Positions 1-11,523 of a DNA stretch of 64,000 nt are shown piece after piece. Both the position numbers and the translations under genes were made by a program. How positions within the stretch are numbered: the stretch's first letter is position 1; the number at the start of each line of letters is the position of its first letter. Origin of the DNA: Limanda limanda (Eukaryota; Chordata; Actinopteri; Pleuronectiformes; Pleuronectidae); the NCBI RefSeq assembly GCF_963576545.1, contig NW_026870498.1, positions 1 through 64,000 on the forward strand. The letters are read 5' to 3'. The notes under the pieces are model-generated. The model searched no databases and was not told where the DNA came from. It worked only from the letters and a program-made list of their open reading frames with translations.

Positions 1-80
1 TGAGGAGATATTCTTGAATAACTTTTTTTGTGAAGGTCGGAGAGACTTGCAAGTAGGCTCTACCCCCACTAAATGGGGTT

Positions 81-99
81 GCGCGCATCGATCGGTACC
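81..99. other. Palindrome cluster GCGCGC / ATCGAT / CGATCG / GGTACC, reference copy
   Basis: In A, monomer positions 77-95 hold four consecutive or overlapping self-complementary hexamers: GCGCGC (77-82), ATCGAT (83-88), CGATCG (85-90) and GGTACC (90-95). B keeps ATCGAT and GGTACC only. A frequent A subtype has A at position 90, which removes both CGATCG and GGTACC at once; it is usually the first A after a B. The cluster is the most CpG-dense part of the monomer and varies mostly by C-to-T or G-to-A change. Confidence 0.9.
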
Positions 100-126
100 A
101 TCCTTGAGCTTCTCCGACTTTCGGAA

Positions 127-147
127 GGGTTAGGGTTAGGGTTAGGG
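127..147 (+). repeat. Embedded telomere-type tract GGG(TTAGGG)3, reference copy
   Basis: Exactly four GGG runs separated by TTA loops, the minimum for an intramolecular G-quadruplex of the telomeric type. The tract lies at monomer positions 123-143 of A. By my reading 281 A monomers have three hexamers; three of those carry a point change that breaks one G run (monomers at 14108, 24702 and 45962), and 15 others have only two hexamers. No tract in the window exceeds three hexamers. Two overlapping TTAGGGTTA sites, the core recognised by TRF/Tbf1-type Myb-domain proteins, occur in each full tract. Binding here is inference. Confidence 0.95.
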
Positions 148-330
148 ATGAAAGCACATAGGAGAAAGAGATATTCTTGAATAACTTTTTTTGTGAAGGT
201 CGGAGAGACTTGCAAGTAGGCTCTACCCCCACTAAATGGGGTTGCGCGCATCGATCGGTACCATCCTTGAGCTTCTCCGACTTTCGGAAGGGTTAGGGTT
301 AGGGTTAGGGATGAAAGCACATAGGAGAAA

Positions 331-485
331 GAGATATTCTTGAATAACTTTTTTTGTGAAGGTCGGAGAGACTTGAAAAGTGGTTGCATCTGGACTAATT
401 TGGGTCCTGCGGATCGATTGGTACCATCCCCGAGCTTGTACGACCTTCGGAAGAGGTCGACCGACGAAATTCCCCCAAATCTGAG
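331..485 (+). repeat. B monomer, reference copy (155 bp)
   Basis: First complete B monomer. Positions 1-45 match A exactly in the consensus. Positions 46-123 align with A, with shared blocks such as ATCGAT, GGTACCATCC, GAGCTT and TTCGGAAG. Positions 124-155 are a B-specific tail containing the palindrome GGTCGACC (125-132) and ending in CCCCCAAATCTGAG. There is no TTAGGG. B occurs 102 times, always flanked by A on both sides. This copy has the GAAAAGTGG subtype; most others read GGAAAGTGG, and a cluster at 14.6-17.6 kb reads GGAGAGTGG. Confidence 0.97.
455..462. other. GGTCGACC palindrome in the B tail, reference copy
   Basis: Eight-base perfect palindrome at B positions 125-132, where A has its telomeric tract. 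It is diagnostic of B within this array because A lacks it. It overlaps the stem GACCT/AGGTC, whose arms lie at B positions 112-116 and 124-128 with a 7-base loop. Confidence 0.85.
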
Positions 486-540
486 GAGATATTCTTGAAT
501 AACTTTTTTTGTGAAGGTCGGAAAGACTTGCAAGTAGGCT

Positions 541-562
541 CTACCCCCACTAAATGGGGTAG
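541..562. other. Short inverted repeat CTACCCC / GGGGTAG in A, reference copy
   Basis: Seven-base arms at monomer positions 56-62 and 71-77 flank an 8-base loop, CACTAAAT. The arms are perfect only in A monomers reading GGGGTAG; the GGGGTTG subtype, common directly after B, loses the T-A pair near the base. B has no equivalent. A hairpin or cruciform is possible, but no function is shown. Confidence 0.7.
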
Positions 563-803
563 CGCGCATCGATCGGTACCATCCTTGAGCTTCTCCGACT
601 TTCGGAAGGGTTAGGGTTAGGGTTAGGGATGAAAGCACATAGGAGAAAGAGATATTCTTGAATAACTTTTTTTGTGAAGGTCGGAGAGACTTGGAAAGTG
701 GTTGCATCTGGACTAATTTGGGTCCTGCGGATCGATTGGTACCATCCCCGAGCTTGTACGACCTTCGGAAGAGGTCGACCGACGAAATTCCCCCAAATCT
801 GAG

Positions 804-965
804 GAGATATTCTTGAATAACTTTTTTTGTGAAGGTCGGAGAGACTTGCAAGTAGGCTCTACCCCCACTAAATGGGTTGCGCGCATCGATCGGTACCATC
901 CTTGAGCTTCTCCGACTTTCGGAAGGGTTAGGGTTAGGGTTAGGGATGAAAGCACATAGGAGAAA
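804..965 (+). repeat. A monomer with 1-base deletion (162 bp)
   Basis: The usual GGGG run at monomer 71-74 is GGG (874-876). This is the only single-base length change I see in any A monomer outside the TTAGGG tract. Confidence 0.9.
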
Positions 966-1283
966 GAGATATTCTTGAATAACTTTTTTTGTGAAGGTCG
1001 GAGAGACTTGCAAGTAGGCTCTACCCCCACTAAATGGGGTAGCGCGCATCGATCGGTACCATCCTTGAGCTTCTCCGACTTTCGGAAGGGTTAGGGTTAG
1101 GGTTAGGGATGAAAGCACATAGGAGAAAGACATATTCTTGAATAACTTTTTTTGTGAAGGTCGGAGAGACTTGGAAAGTGGTTGCATCTGGACTAATTTG
1201 GGTCCTGCTGATCGATTGGTACCATCCCCGAGCTTGTACGACCTTCGGAAGAGGTCGACCGACGAAATTCCCCCAAATCTGAG

Positions 1284-4200
1284 GAGATATTCTTGAATAA
1301 CTTTTTTTGTGAAGGTCGGAGAGACTTGCAAGTAGGCTGTACCCCCACTAAATGGGGTTGCGCGCATCGATCAGTACCATCCTTGAGCTTCTCCGACTTT
1401 CGGAAGGGTTAGGGTTAGGGTTAGGGATGAAAGCACATAGGAGAAAGAGATATTCTTGAATAACTTTTTTTGTGAAGGTCGGAGAGACTTGCAAGTAGGC
1501 TCTACCCCCACTAAATGGGGTAGCGCGCATCGATCGGTACCATCCTTGAGCTTCTCCGACTTTCGGAAGGGTTAGGGTTAGGGTTAGGGATGAAAGCACA
1601 TAGGAGAAAGAGATATTCTTGAATAACTTTTTTTGTGAAGGTCGGAGAGACTTGCAAATAGGCTCTACCCCCACTAAATGGGGTAGCGCGCATCGATCGG
1701 TACCATCCTTGAGCTTCTCCGACTTTCGGAAGGGTTAGGGTTAGGGTTAGGGATGAAAGCACATAGGAGAAAGAGATATTCTTGAATAACTTTTTTTGTG
1801 AAGGTCGGAGAGACTTGCAAGTAGGCTCTACCCCCACTAAATGGGGTAGCGCGCATCGATCGGTACCATCCTTGAGCTTCTCCGACTTTCGGAAGGGTTA
1901 GGGTTAGGGTTAGGGATGAAAGCACATAGGAGAAAGAGATATTCTTGAATAACTTTTTTTGTGAAGGTCGGAGAGACTTGGAAAGTGGTTGCATCTGGAC
2001 TAATTTGGGTCCTGCGGATCGATTGGTACCATCCCCGAGCTTGTACGACCTTCGGAAGAGGTCGACCGACGAAATTCCCCCAAATCTGAGGAGATATTCT
2101 TGAATAACTTTTTTTGTGAAGGTCGGAGAGACTTGCAAGTAGGCTCTACCCCCACTAAATGGGGTTGCGCGCATCGATCGGTACCATCCTTGAGCTTCTC
2201 CGACTTTCGGAAGGGTTAGGGTTAGGGTTAGGGATGAAAGCACATAGGAGAAAGAGATATTCTTGAATAACTTTTTTTGTGAAGGTCGGAGAGACTTGAA
2301 AAGTGGTTGCATCTGGACTAATTTGGGTCCTGCGGATCGATTGGTACCATCCCCGAGCTTGTACGACCTTCGGAAGAGGTCGACCGACGAAATTCCCCCA
2401 AATCTGAGGAGATATTCTTGAATAACTTTTTTTGTGAAGGTCGGAAAGACTTGCAAGTAGGCTCTACCCCCACTAAATGGGGTAGCGCGCATCGATCGGT
2501 ACCATCCTTGAGCTTCTCCGACTTTCGAAAGGGTTAGGGTTAGGGTTAGGGATGAAAGCACATAGGAGAAAGAGATATTCTTGAATAACTTTTTTTGTGA
2601 AGGTCGGAGAGACTTGGAAAGTGGTTGCATCTGGACTAATTTGGGTCCTGCGGATCGATTGGTACCATCCCCGAGCTTGTACGACCTTCGGAAGAGGTCG
2701 ACCGACGAAATTCCCCCAAATCTGAGGAGATATTCTTGAATAACTTTTTTTGTGAAGGTCGGAGAGACTTGCAAGTAGGCTCTACCCCCACTAAATGGGG
2801 TTGCGCGCATCGATCGGTACCATCCTTGAGCTTCTCCGACTTTCGGAAGGGTTAGGGTTAGGGTTAGGGATGAAAGCACATAGGAGAAAGAGATATTCTT
2901 GAATAACTTTTTTTGTGAAGGTCGGAGAGACTTGCAAGTAGGCTCTACCCCCACTAAATGGGGTAGCGCGCATCGATCGGTACCATCCTTGAGCTTCTCC
3001 GACTTTCGGAAGGGTTAGGGTTAGGGTTAGGGATGAAAGCACATAGGAGAAAGAGATATTCTTGAATAACTTTTTTTGTGAAGGTCGGAGAGACTTGGAA
3101 AGTGGTTGCATCTGGACTAATTTGGGTCCTGCGGATCGATTGGTACCATCCCCGAGCTTGTACGACCTTCGGAAGAGGTCGACCGACGAAATTCCCCCAA
3201 ATCTGAGGAGATATTCTTGAATAACTTTTTTTGTGAAGGTCGGAGAGACTTGCAAGTAGGCTCTACCCCCACTAAATGGGGTTGCGCACATCGATCGGTA
3301 CCATCCTTGAGCTTCTCCGACTTTCGGAAGGGTTAGGGTTAGGGTTAGGGATGAAAGCACATAGGAGAAAGAGATATTCTTGAATAACTTTTTTTGTGAA
3401 GGTCGGAGAGACTTGAAAAGTGGTTGCATCTGGACTAATTTGGGTCCTGCGGATCGATTGGTACCATCCCCGAGCTTGTACGACCTTCGGAAGAGGTCGA
3501 CCGACGAAATTCCCCCAAATCTGAGGAGATATTCTTGAATAACTTTTTTTGTGAAGGTCGGAAAGACTTGCAAGTAGGCTCTACCCCCACTAAATGGGGT
3601 AGCGCGCATCGATCGGTACCATCCTTGAGCTTCTCCGACTTTCGGAAGGGTTAGGGTTAGGGTTAGGGATGAAAGCACATAGGAGAAAGAGATATTCTTG
3701 AATAACTTTTTTTGTGAAGGTCGGAGAGACTTGGAAAGTGGTTGCATCTGGACTAATTTGGGTCCTGCGGATCGATTGGTACCATCCCCGAGCTTGTACG
3801 ACCTTCGAAAGAGGTCGACCGACGAAATTCCCCCAAATCTGAGGAGATATTCTTGAATAACTTTTTTTGTGAAGGTCGGAGAGACTTGCAAGTAGGCTCT
3901 ACCCCCACTAAATGGGGTTGCGCGCATCGATCGGTACCATCCTTGAGCTTCTCCGACTTTCGGAAGGGTTAGGGTTAGGGTTAGGGATGAAAGCACATAG
4001 GAGAAAGAGATATTCTTGAATAACTTTTTTTGTGAAGGTCGGAGAGACTTGCAAGTAGGCTCTACCCCCACTAAATGGGGTAGCGCGCATCGATCGGTAC
4101 CATCCTTGAGCTTCTCCGACTTTCGGAAGGGTTAGGGTTAGGGTTAGGGATGAAAGCACATAGGAGAAAGAGATATTCTTGAATAACTTTTTTTGTGAAG

Positions 4201-5441
4201 GTCGGAGAGACTTGGAAAGTGGTTGCATCTGGACTAATTTGGGTCCTGCGGATCGATTGGTACCATCCCCGAGCTTGTACGACCTTCGGAAGAGGTCGAC
4301 CGACGAAATTCCCCCAAATCTGAGGAGATATTCTTGAATAACTTTTTTTGTGAAGGTCGGAGAGACTTGCAAGTAGGCTCTACCCCCACTAAATGGGGTT
4401 GCGCGCATCGATCGGTACCATCCTTGAGCTTCTCCGACTTTCGGAAGGGTTAGGGTTAGGGTTAGGGATGAAAGCACATAGGAGAAAGAGATATTCTTGA
4501 ATAACTTTTTTTGTGAAGGTCGGAGAGACTTGAAAAGTGGTTGCATCTGGACTAATTTGGGTCCTGCGGATCGATTGGTACCATCCCCGAGCTTGTACGA
4601 CCTTCGGAAGAGGTCGACCGACGAAATTCCCCCAAATCTGAGGAGATATTCTTGAATAACTTTTTTTGTGAAGGTCGGAAAGACTTGCAAGTAGGCTCTA
4701 CCCCCACTAAATGGGGTAGCGCGCATCGATCGGTACCATCCTTGAGCTTCTCCGACTTTCGGAAGGGTTAGGGTTAGGGTTAGGGATGAAAGCACATAGG
4801 AGAAAGAGATATTCTTGAATAACTTTTTTTGTGAAGGTCGGAGAGACTTGGAAAGTGGTTGCATCTGGACTAATTTGGGTCCTGCGGATCGATTGGTACC
4901 ATCCCCGAGCTTGTACGACCTTCGGAAGAGGTCGACCGACGAAATTCCCCCAAATCTGAGGAGATATTCTTGAATAACTTTTTTTGTGAAGGTCGGAGAG
5001 ACTTGCAAGTAGGCTCTACCCCCACTAAATGGGGTTGCGCGCATCGATCGGTACCATCCTTGAGCTTCTCCGACTTTCGGAAGGGTTAGGGTTAGGGTTA
5101 GGGATGAAAGCACATAGGAGAAAGAGATATTCTTGAATAACTTTTTTTGTGAAGGTCGGAAAGACTTGCAAGTAGGCTCTACCCCCACTAAATGGGGTAG
5201 CGCGCATCGATCGGTACCATCCTTGAGCTTCTCCGACTTTCGGAAGGGTTAGGGTTAGGGTTAGGGATGAAAGCACATAGGAGAAAGAGATATTCTTGAA
5301 TAACTTTTTTTGTGAAGGTCGGAGAGACTTGGAAAGTGGTTGCATCTGGACTAATTTGGGTCCTGCGGATCGATTGGTACCATCCCCGAGCTTGTACGAC
5401 CTTCGGAAGAGGTCGACCGACGAAATTCCCCCAAATCTGAG
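1284..5441 (+). repeat. 4158-bp HOR, copy 1
   Basis: Sixteen A and ten B monomers. B starts: 1936, 2254, 2572, 3053, 3371, 3689, 4170, 4488, 4806, 5287. The copy opens with four A monomers marked in order by GCTGTACC plus GATCAGTACC (1284), none (1447), GCAAATAGG (1610) and none (1773). Three subrepeats of 1117 bp (A-A-B-A-b-a-B) follow in overlapping register, where b is the GAAAAGTGG B and a is the GGAAAGAC A. Private changes include CTTCGAAAG in the B at 3689; GCGCACATC (3208) and TTTCGAAAG (2409) are shared with copy 2. Confidence 0.93.
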
Positions 5442-8400
5442 GAGATATTCTTGAATAACTTTTTTTGTGAAGGTCGGAGAGACTTGCAAGTAGGCTGTAC
5501 CCCCACTAAATGGGGTTGCGCGCATCGATCAGTACCATCCTTGAGCTTCTCCGACTTTCGGAAGGGTTAGGGTTAGGGTTAGGGATGAAAGCACATAGGA
5601 GAAAGAGATATTCTTGAATAACTTTTTTTGTGAAGGTCGGAGAGACTTGCAAGTAGGCTCTACCCCCACTAAATGGGGTAGCGCGCATCGATCGGTACCA
5701 TCCTTGAGCTTCTCCGACTTTCGGAAGGGTTAGGGTTAGGGTTAGGGATGAAAGCACATAGGAGAAAGAGATATTCTTGAATAACTTTTTTTGTGAAGGT
5801 CGGAGAGACTTGCAAATAGGCTCTACCCCCACTAAATGGGGTAGCGCGCATCGATCGGTACCATCCTTGAGCTTCTCCGACTTTCGGAAGGGTTAGGGTT
5901 AGGGTTAGGGATGAAAGCACATAGGAGAAAGAGATATTCTTGAATAACTTTTTTTGTGAAGGTCGGAGAGACTTGCAAGTAGGCTCTACCCCCACTAAAT
6001 GGGGTAGCGCGCATCGATCGGTACCATCCTTGAGCTTCTCCGACTTTCGGAAGGGTTAGGGTTAGGGTTAGGGATGAAAGCACATAGGAGAAAGAGATAT
6101 TCTTGAATAACTTTTTTTGTGAAGGTCGGAGAGACTTGGAAAGTGGTTGCATCTGGACTAATTTGGGTCCTGCGGATCGATTGGTACCATCCCCGAGCTT
6201 GTACGACCTTCGGAAGAGGTCGACCGACGAAATTCCCCCAAATCTGAGGAGATATTCTTGAATAACTTTTTTTGTGAAGGTCGGAGAGACTTGCAAGTAG
6301 GCTCTACCCCCACTAAATGGGGTTGCGCGCATCGATCGGTACCATCCTTGAGCTTCTCCGACTTTCGGAAGGGTTAGGGTTAGGGTTAGGGATGAAAGCA
6401 CATAGGAGAAAGAGATATTCTTGAATAACTTTTTTTGTGAAGGTCGGAGAGACTTGAAAAGTGGTTGCATCTGGACTAATTTGGGTCCTGCGGATCGATT
6501 GGTACCATCCCCGAGCTTGTACGACCTTCGGAAGAGGTCGACCGACGAAATTCCCCCAAATCTGAGGAGATATTCTTGAATAACTTTTTTTGTGAAGGTC
6601 GGAAAGACTTGCAAGTAGGCTCTACCCCCACTAAATGGGGTAGCGCGCATCGATCGGTACCATCCTTGAGCTTCTCCGACTTTCGAAAGGGTTAGGGTTA
6701 GGGTTAGGGATGAAAGCACATAGGAGAAAGAGATATTCTTGAATAACTTTTTTTGTGAAGGTCGGAGAGACTTGGAAAGTGGTTGCATCTGGACTAATTT
6801 GGGTCCTGCGGATCGATTGGTACCATCCCCGAGCTTGTACGACCTTCGGAAGAGGTCGACCGACGAAATTCCCCCAAATCTGAGGAGATATTCTTGAATA
6901 ACTTTTTTTGTGAAGGTCGGAGAGACTTGCAAGTAGGCTCTACCCCCACTAAATGGGGTTGCGCGCATCGATCGGTACCATCCTTGAGCTTCTCCGACTT
7001 TCGGAAGGGTTAGGGTTAGGGTTAGGGATGAAAGCACATAGGAGAAAGAGATATTCTTGAATAACTTTTTTTGTGAAGGTCGGAGAGACTTGCAAGTAGG
7101 CTCTACCCCCACTAAATGGGGTAGCGCGCATCGATCGGTACCATCCTTGAGCTTCTCCGACTTTCGGAAGGGTTAGGGTTAGGGTTAGGGATGAAAGCAC
7201 ATAGGAGAAAGAGATATTCTTGAATAACTTTTTTTGTGAAGGTCGGAGAGACTTGGAAAGTGGTTGCATCTGGACTAATTTGGGTCCTGCGGATCGATTG
7301 GTACCATCCCCGAGCTTGTACGACCTTCGGAAGAGGTCGACCGACGAAATTCCCCCAAATCTGAGGAGATATTCTTGAATAACTTTTTTTGTGAAGGTCG
7401 GAGAGACTTGCAAGTAGGCTCTACCCCCACTAAATGGGGTTGCGCACATCGATCGGTACCATCCTTGAGCTTCTCCGACTTTCGGAAGGGTTAGGGTTAG
7501 GGTTAGGGATGAAAGCACATAGGAGAAAGAGATATTCTTGAATAACTTTTTTTGTGAAGGTCGGAGAGACTTGAAAAGTGGTTGCATCTGGACTAATTTG
7601 GGTCCTGCGGATCGATTGGTACCATCCCCGAGCTTGTACGACCTTCGGAAGAGGTCGACCGACGAAATTCCCCCAAATCTGAGGAGATATTCTTGAATAA
7701 CTTTTTTTGTGAAGGTCGGAAAGACTTGCAAGTAGGCTCTACCCCCACTAAATGGGGTAGCGCGCATCGATCGGTACCATCCTTGAGCTTCTCCGACTTT
7801 CGGAAGGGTTAGGGTTAGGGTTAGGGATGAAAGCACATAGGAGAAAGAGATATTCTTGAATAACTTTTTTTGTGAAGGTCGGAGAGACTTGGAAAGTGGT
7901 TGCATCTGGACTAATTTGGGTCCTGCGGATCGATTGGTACCATCCCCGAGCTTGTACGACCTTCGGAAGAGGTCGACCGACGAAATTCCCCCAAATCTGA
8001 GGAGATATTCTTGAATAACTTTTTTTGTGAAGGTCGGAGAGACTTGCAAGTAGGCTCTACCCCCACTAAATGGGGTTGCGCGCATCGATCGGTACCATCC
8101 TTGAGCTTCTCCGACTTTCGGAAGGGTTAGGGTTAGGGTTAGGGATGAAAGCACATAGGAGAAAGAGATATTCTTGAATAACTTTTTTTGTGAAGGTCGG
8201 AGAGACTTGCAAGTAGGCTCTACCCCCACTAAATGGGGTAGCGCGCATCGATCGGTACCATCCTTGAGCTTCTCCGACTTTCGGAAGGGTTAGGGTTAGG
8301 GTTAGGGATGAAAGCACATAGGAGAAAGAGATATTCTTGAATAACTTTTTTTGTGAAGGTCGGAGAGACTTGGAAAGTGGTTGCATCTGGACTAATTTGG

Positions 8401-9599
8401 GTCCTGCGGATCGATTGGTACCATCCCCGAGCTTGTACGACCTTCGGAAGAGGTCGACCGACGAAATTCCCCCAAATCTGAGGAGATATTCTTGAATAAC
8501 TTTTTTTGTGAAGGTCGGAGAGACTTGCAAGTAGGCTCTACCCCCACTAAATGGGGTTGCGCGCATCGATCGGTACCATCCTTGAGCTTCTCCGACTTTC
8601 GGAAGGGTTAGGGTTAGGGTTAGGGATGAAAGCACATAGGAGAAAGAGATATTCTTGAATAACTTTTTTTGTGAAGGTCGGAGAGACTTGAAAAGTGGTT
8701 GCATCTGGACTAATTTGGGTCCTGCGGATCGATTGGTACCATCCCCGAGCTTGTACGACCTTCGGAAGAGGTCGACCGACGAAATTCCCCCAAATCTGAG
8801 GAGATATTCTTGAATAACTTTTTTTGTGAAGGTCGGAAAGACTTGCAAGTAGGCTCTACCCCCACTAAATGGGGTAGCGCGCATCGATCGGTACCATCCT
8901 TGAGCTTCTCCGACTTTCGGAAGGGTTAGGGTTAGGGTTAGGGATGAAAGCACATAGGAGAAAGAGATATTCTTGAATAACTTTTTTTGTGAAGGTCGGA
9001 GAGACTTGGAAAGTGGTTGCATCTGGACTAATTTGGGTCCTGCGGATCGATTGGTACCATCCCCGAGCTTGTACGACCTTCGGAAGAGGTCGACCGACGA
9101 AATTCCCCCAAATCTGAGGAGATATTCTTGAATAACTTTTTTTGTGAAGGTCGGAGAGACTTGCAAGTAGGCTCTACCCCCACTAAATGGGGTTGCGCGC
9201 ATCGATCGGTACCATCCTTGAGCTTCTCCGACTTTCGGAAGGGTTAGGGTTAGGGTTAGGGATGAAAGCACATAGGAGAAAGAGATATTCTTGAATAACT
9301 TTTTTTGTGAAGGTCGGAGAGACTTGCAAGTAGGCTCTACCCCCACTAAATGGGGTAGCGCGCATCGATCGGTACCATCCTTGAGCTTCTCCGACTTTCG
9401 GAAGGGTTAGGGTTAGGGTTAGGGATGAAAGCACATAGGAGAAAGAGATATTCTTGAATAACTTTTTTTGTGAAGGTCGGAGAGACTTGGAAAGTGGTTG
9501 CATCTGGACTAATTTGGGTCCTGCGGATCGATTGGTACCATCCCCGAGCTTGTACGACCTTCGGAAGAGGTCGACCGACGAAATTCCCCCAAATCTGAG
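5442..9599 (+). repeat. 4158-bp HOR, copy 2
   Basis: Same length and monomer order as copy 1 at an offset of 4158. B starts: 6094, 6412, 6730, 7211, 7529, 7847, 8328, 8646, 8964, 9445. It repeats rare copy 1 variants, including GCGCACATC near 7447 and TTTCGAAAG near 6684, so the two copies share a recent duplication. Confidence 0.93.
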
Positions 9600-11523
9600 G
9601 AGATATTCTTGAATAACTTTTTTTGTGAAGGTCGGAGAGACTTGCAAGTAGGCTGTACCCCCACTAAATGGGGTTGCGCGCATCGATCAGTACCATCCTT
9701 GAGCTTCTCCGACTTTCGGAAGGGTTAGGGTTAGGGTTAGGGATGAAAGCACATAGGAGAAAGAGATATTCTTGAATAACTTTTTTTGTGAAGGTCGGAG
9801 AGACTTGCAAGTAGGCTCTACCCCCACTAAATGGGGTAGCGCGCATCGATCGGTACCATCCTTGAGCTTCTCCGACTTTCGGAAGGGTTAGGGTTAGGGT
9901 TAGGGATGAAAGCACATAGGAGAAAGAGATATTCTTGAATAACTTTTTTTGTGAAGGTCGGAGAGACTTGCAAATAGGCTCTACCCCCACTAAATGGGGT
10001 AGCGCGCATCGATCGGTACCATCCTTGAGCTTCTCCGACTTTCGGAAGGGTTAGGGTTAGGGTTAGGGATGAAAGCACATAGGAGAAAGAGATATTCTTG
10101 AATAACTTTTTTTGTGAAGGTCGGAGAGACTTGCAAGTAGGCTCTACCCCCACTAAATGGGGTAGCGCGCATCGATCGGTACCATCCTTGAGCTTCTCCG
10201 ACTTTCGGAAGGGTTAGGGTTAGGGTTAGGGATGAAAGCACATAGGAGAAAGAGATATTCTTGAATAACTTTTTTTGTGAAGGTCGGAGAGACTTGGAAA
10301 GTGGTTGCATCTGGACTAATTTGGGTCCTGCGGATCGATTGGTACCATCCCCGAGCTTGTACGACCTTCGGAAGAGGTCGACCGACGAAATTCCCCCAAA
10401 TCTGAGGAGATATTCTTGAATAACTTTTTTTGTGAAGGTCGGAGAGACTTGCAAGTAGGCTCTACCCCCACTAAATGGGGTTGCGCGCATCGATCGGTAC
10501 CATCCTTGAGCTTCTCCGACTTTCGGAAGGGTTAGGGTTAGGGTTAGGGATGAAAGCACATAGGAGAAAGAGATATTCTTGAATAACTTTTTTTGTGAAG
10601 GTCGGAGAGACTTGAAAAGTGGTTGCATCTGGACTAATTTGGGTCCTGCGGATCGATTGGTACCATCCCCGAGCTTGTACGACCTTCGGAAGAGGTCGAC
10701 CGACGAAATTCCCCCAAATCTGAGGAGATATTCTTGAATAACTTTTTTTGTGAAGGTCGGAAAGACTTGCAAGTAGGCTCTACCCCCACTAAATGGGGTA
10801 GCGCGCATCGATCGGTACCATCCTTGAGCTTCTCCGACTTTCGGAAGGGTTAGGGTTAGGGTTAGGGATGAAAGCACATAGGAGAAAGAGATATTCTTGA
10901 ATAACTTTTTTTGTGAAGGTCGGAGAGACTTGGAAAGTGGTTGCATCTGGACTAATTTGGGTCCTGCGGATCGATTGGTACCATCCCCGAGCTTGTACGA
11001 CCTTCGGAAGAGGTCGACCGACGAAATTCCCCCAAATCTGAGGAGATATTCTTGAATAACTTTTTTTGTGAAGGTCGGAGAGACTTGCAAGTAGGCTCTA
11101 CCCCCACTAAATGGGGTTGCGCGCATCGATCGGTACCATCCTTGAGCTTCTCCGACTTTCGGAAGGGTTAGGGTTAGGGTTAGGGATGAAAGCACATAGG
11201 AGAAAGAGATATTCTTGAATAACTTTTTTTGTGAAGGTCGGAGAGACTTGCAAGTAGGCTCTACCCCCACTAAATGGGGTAGCGCGCATCGATCGGTACC
11301 ATCCTTGAGCTTCTCCGACTTTCGGAAGGGTTAGGGTTAGGGTTAGGGATGAAAGCACATAGGAGAAAGAGATATTCTTGAATAACTTTTTTTGTGAAGG
11401 TCGGAGAGACTTGGAAAGTGGTTGCATCTGGACTAATTTGGGTCCTGCGGATCGATTGGTACCATCCCCGAGCTTGTACGACCTTCGGAAGAGGTCGACC
11501 GACGAAATTCCCCCAAATCTGAG
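9600..11523 (+). repeat. 4158-bp HOR, contracted copy 3 (1924 bp)
   Basis: Begins with the same four-A signature (GCTGTACC/GATCAGTACC, then GCAAATAGG in the third A) but has only one 1117-bp subrepeat instead of three. B starts: 10252, 10570, 10888, 11369. The difference from copies 1 and 2 is exactly 2 x 1117 bp, as expected for unequal exchange between subrepeats. Confidence 0.92.

Larger units (their letters stand above)
5..167 (+). repeat. A monomer, reference copy (163 bp)
   Basis: First complete A monomer. Monomer coordinates: 1-45 is identical to B and includes the T7 tract (19-25) and GGTCGGAGAGACTT (31-44). Positions 46-123 are diverged but alignable to B, ending in TTTCGGAAG. Positions 123-143 are GGG(TTAGGG)3. 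Positions 144-163 are an A-specific end, ATGAAAGCACATAGGAGAAA. Seven CpG sites lie in the monomer. A occurs 296 times in the window. Common subtypes differ at 75-77 (TTG or TAG), at 90 (G or A in the GATCGG/GATCAG motif) and in the number of TTAGGG units. Confidence 0.97.
1..1283 (+). repeat. Partial HOR copy at the left edge
   Basis: Starts with the last four bases of a B, then A monomers with B at 331, 649 and 1129. The pattern A-A-b-a-B-A-A-B resembles the right end of the 4158-bp HOR that follows. It includes the linked pair of a GAAAAGTGG B (331) and a GGAAAGAC A (486). Two local oddities are the 162-bp A at 804 and the B at 1129, which reads TGCTGATC and has GACATATTC at its start. Confidence 0.85.

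Noticed and set aside
19..31. Seven-T tract as a Pol III terminator
   Set aside because: It occurs in every monomer with no upstream Pol III promoter that I can identify; it is more likely just part of the satellite consensus.
69..9346. Minus-strand open frames of 426-432 codons as protein genes
   Set aside because: They overlap each other, start at repeated GTG or ATG triplets of the monomer, cover the satellite in shifting frames, and owe their length to the 318-bp AB dimer being divisible by 3. No domain, promoter or intron structure supports them.
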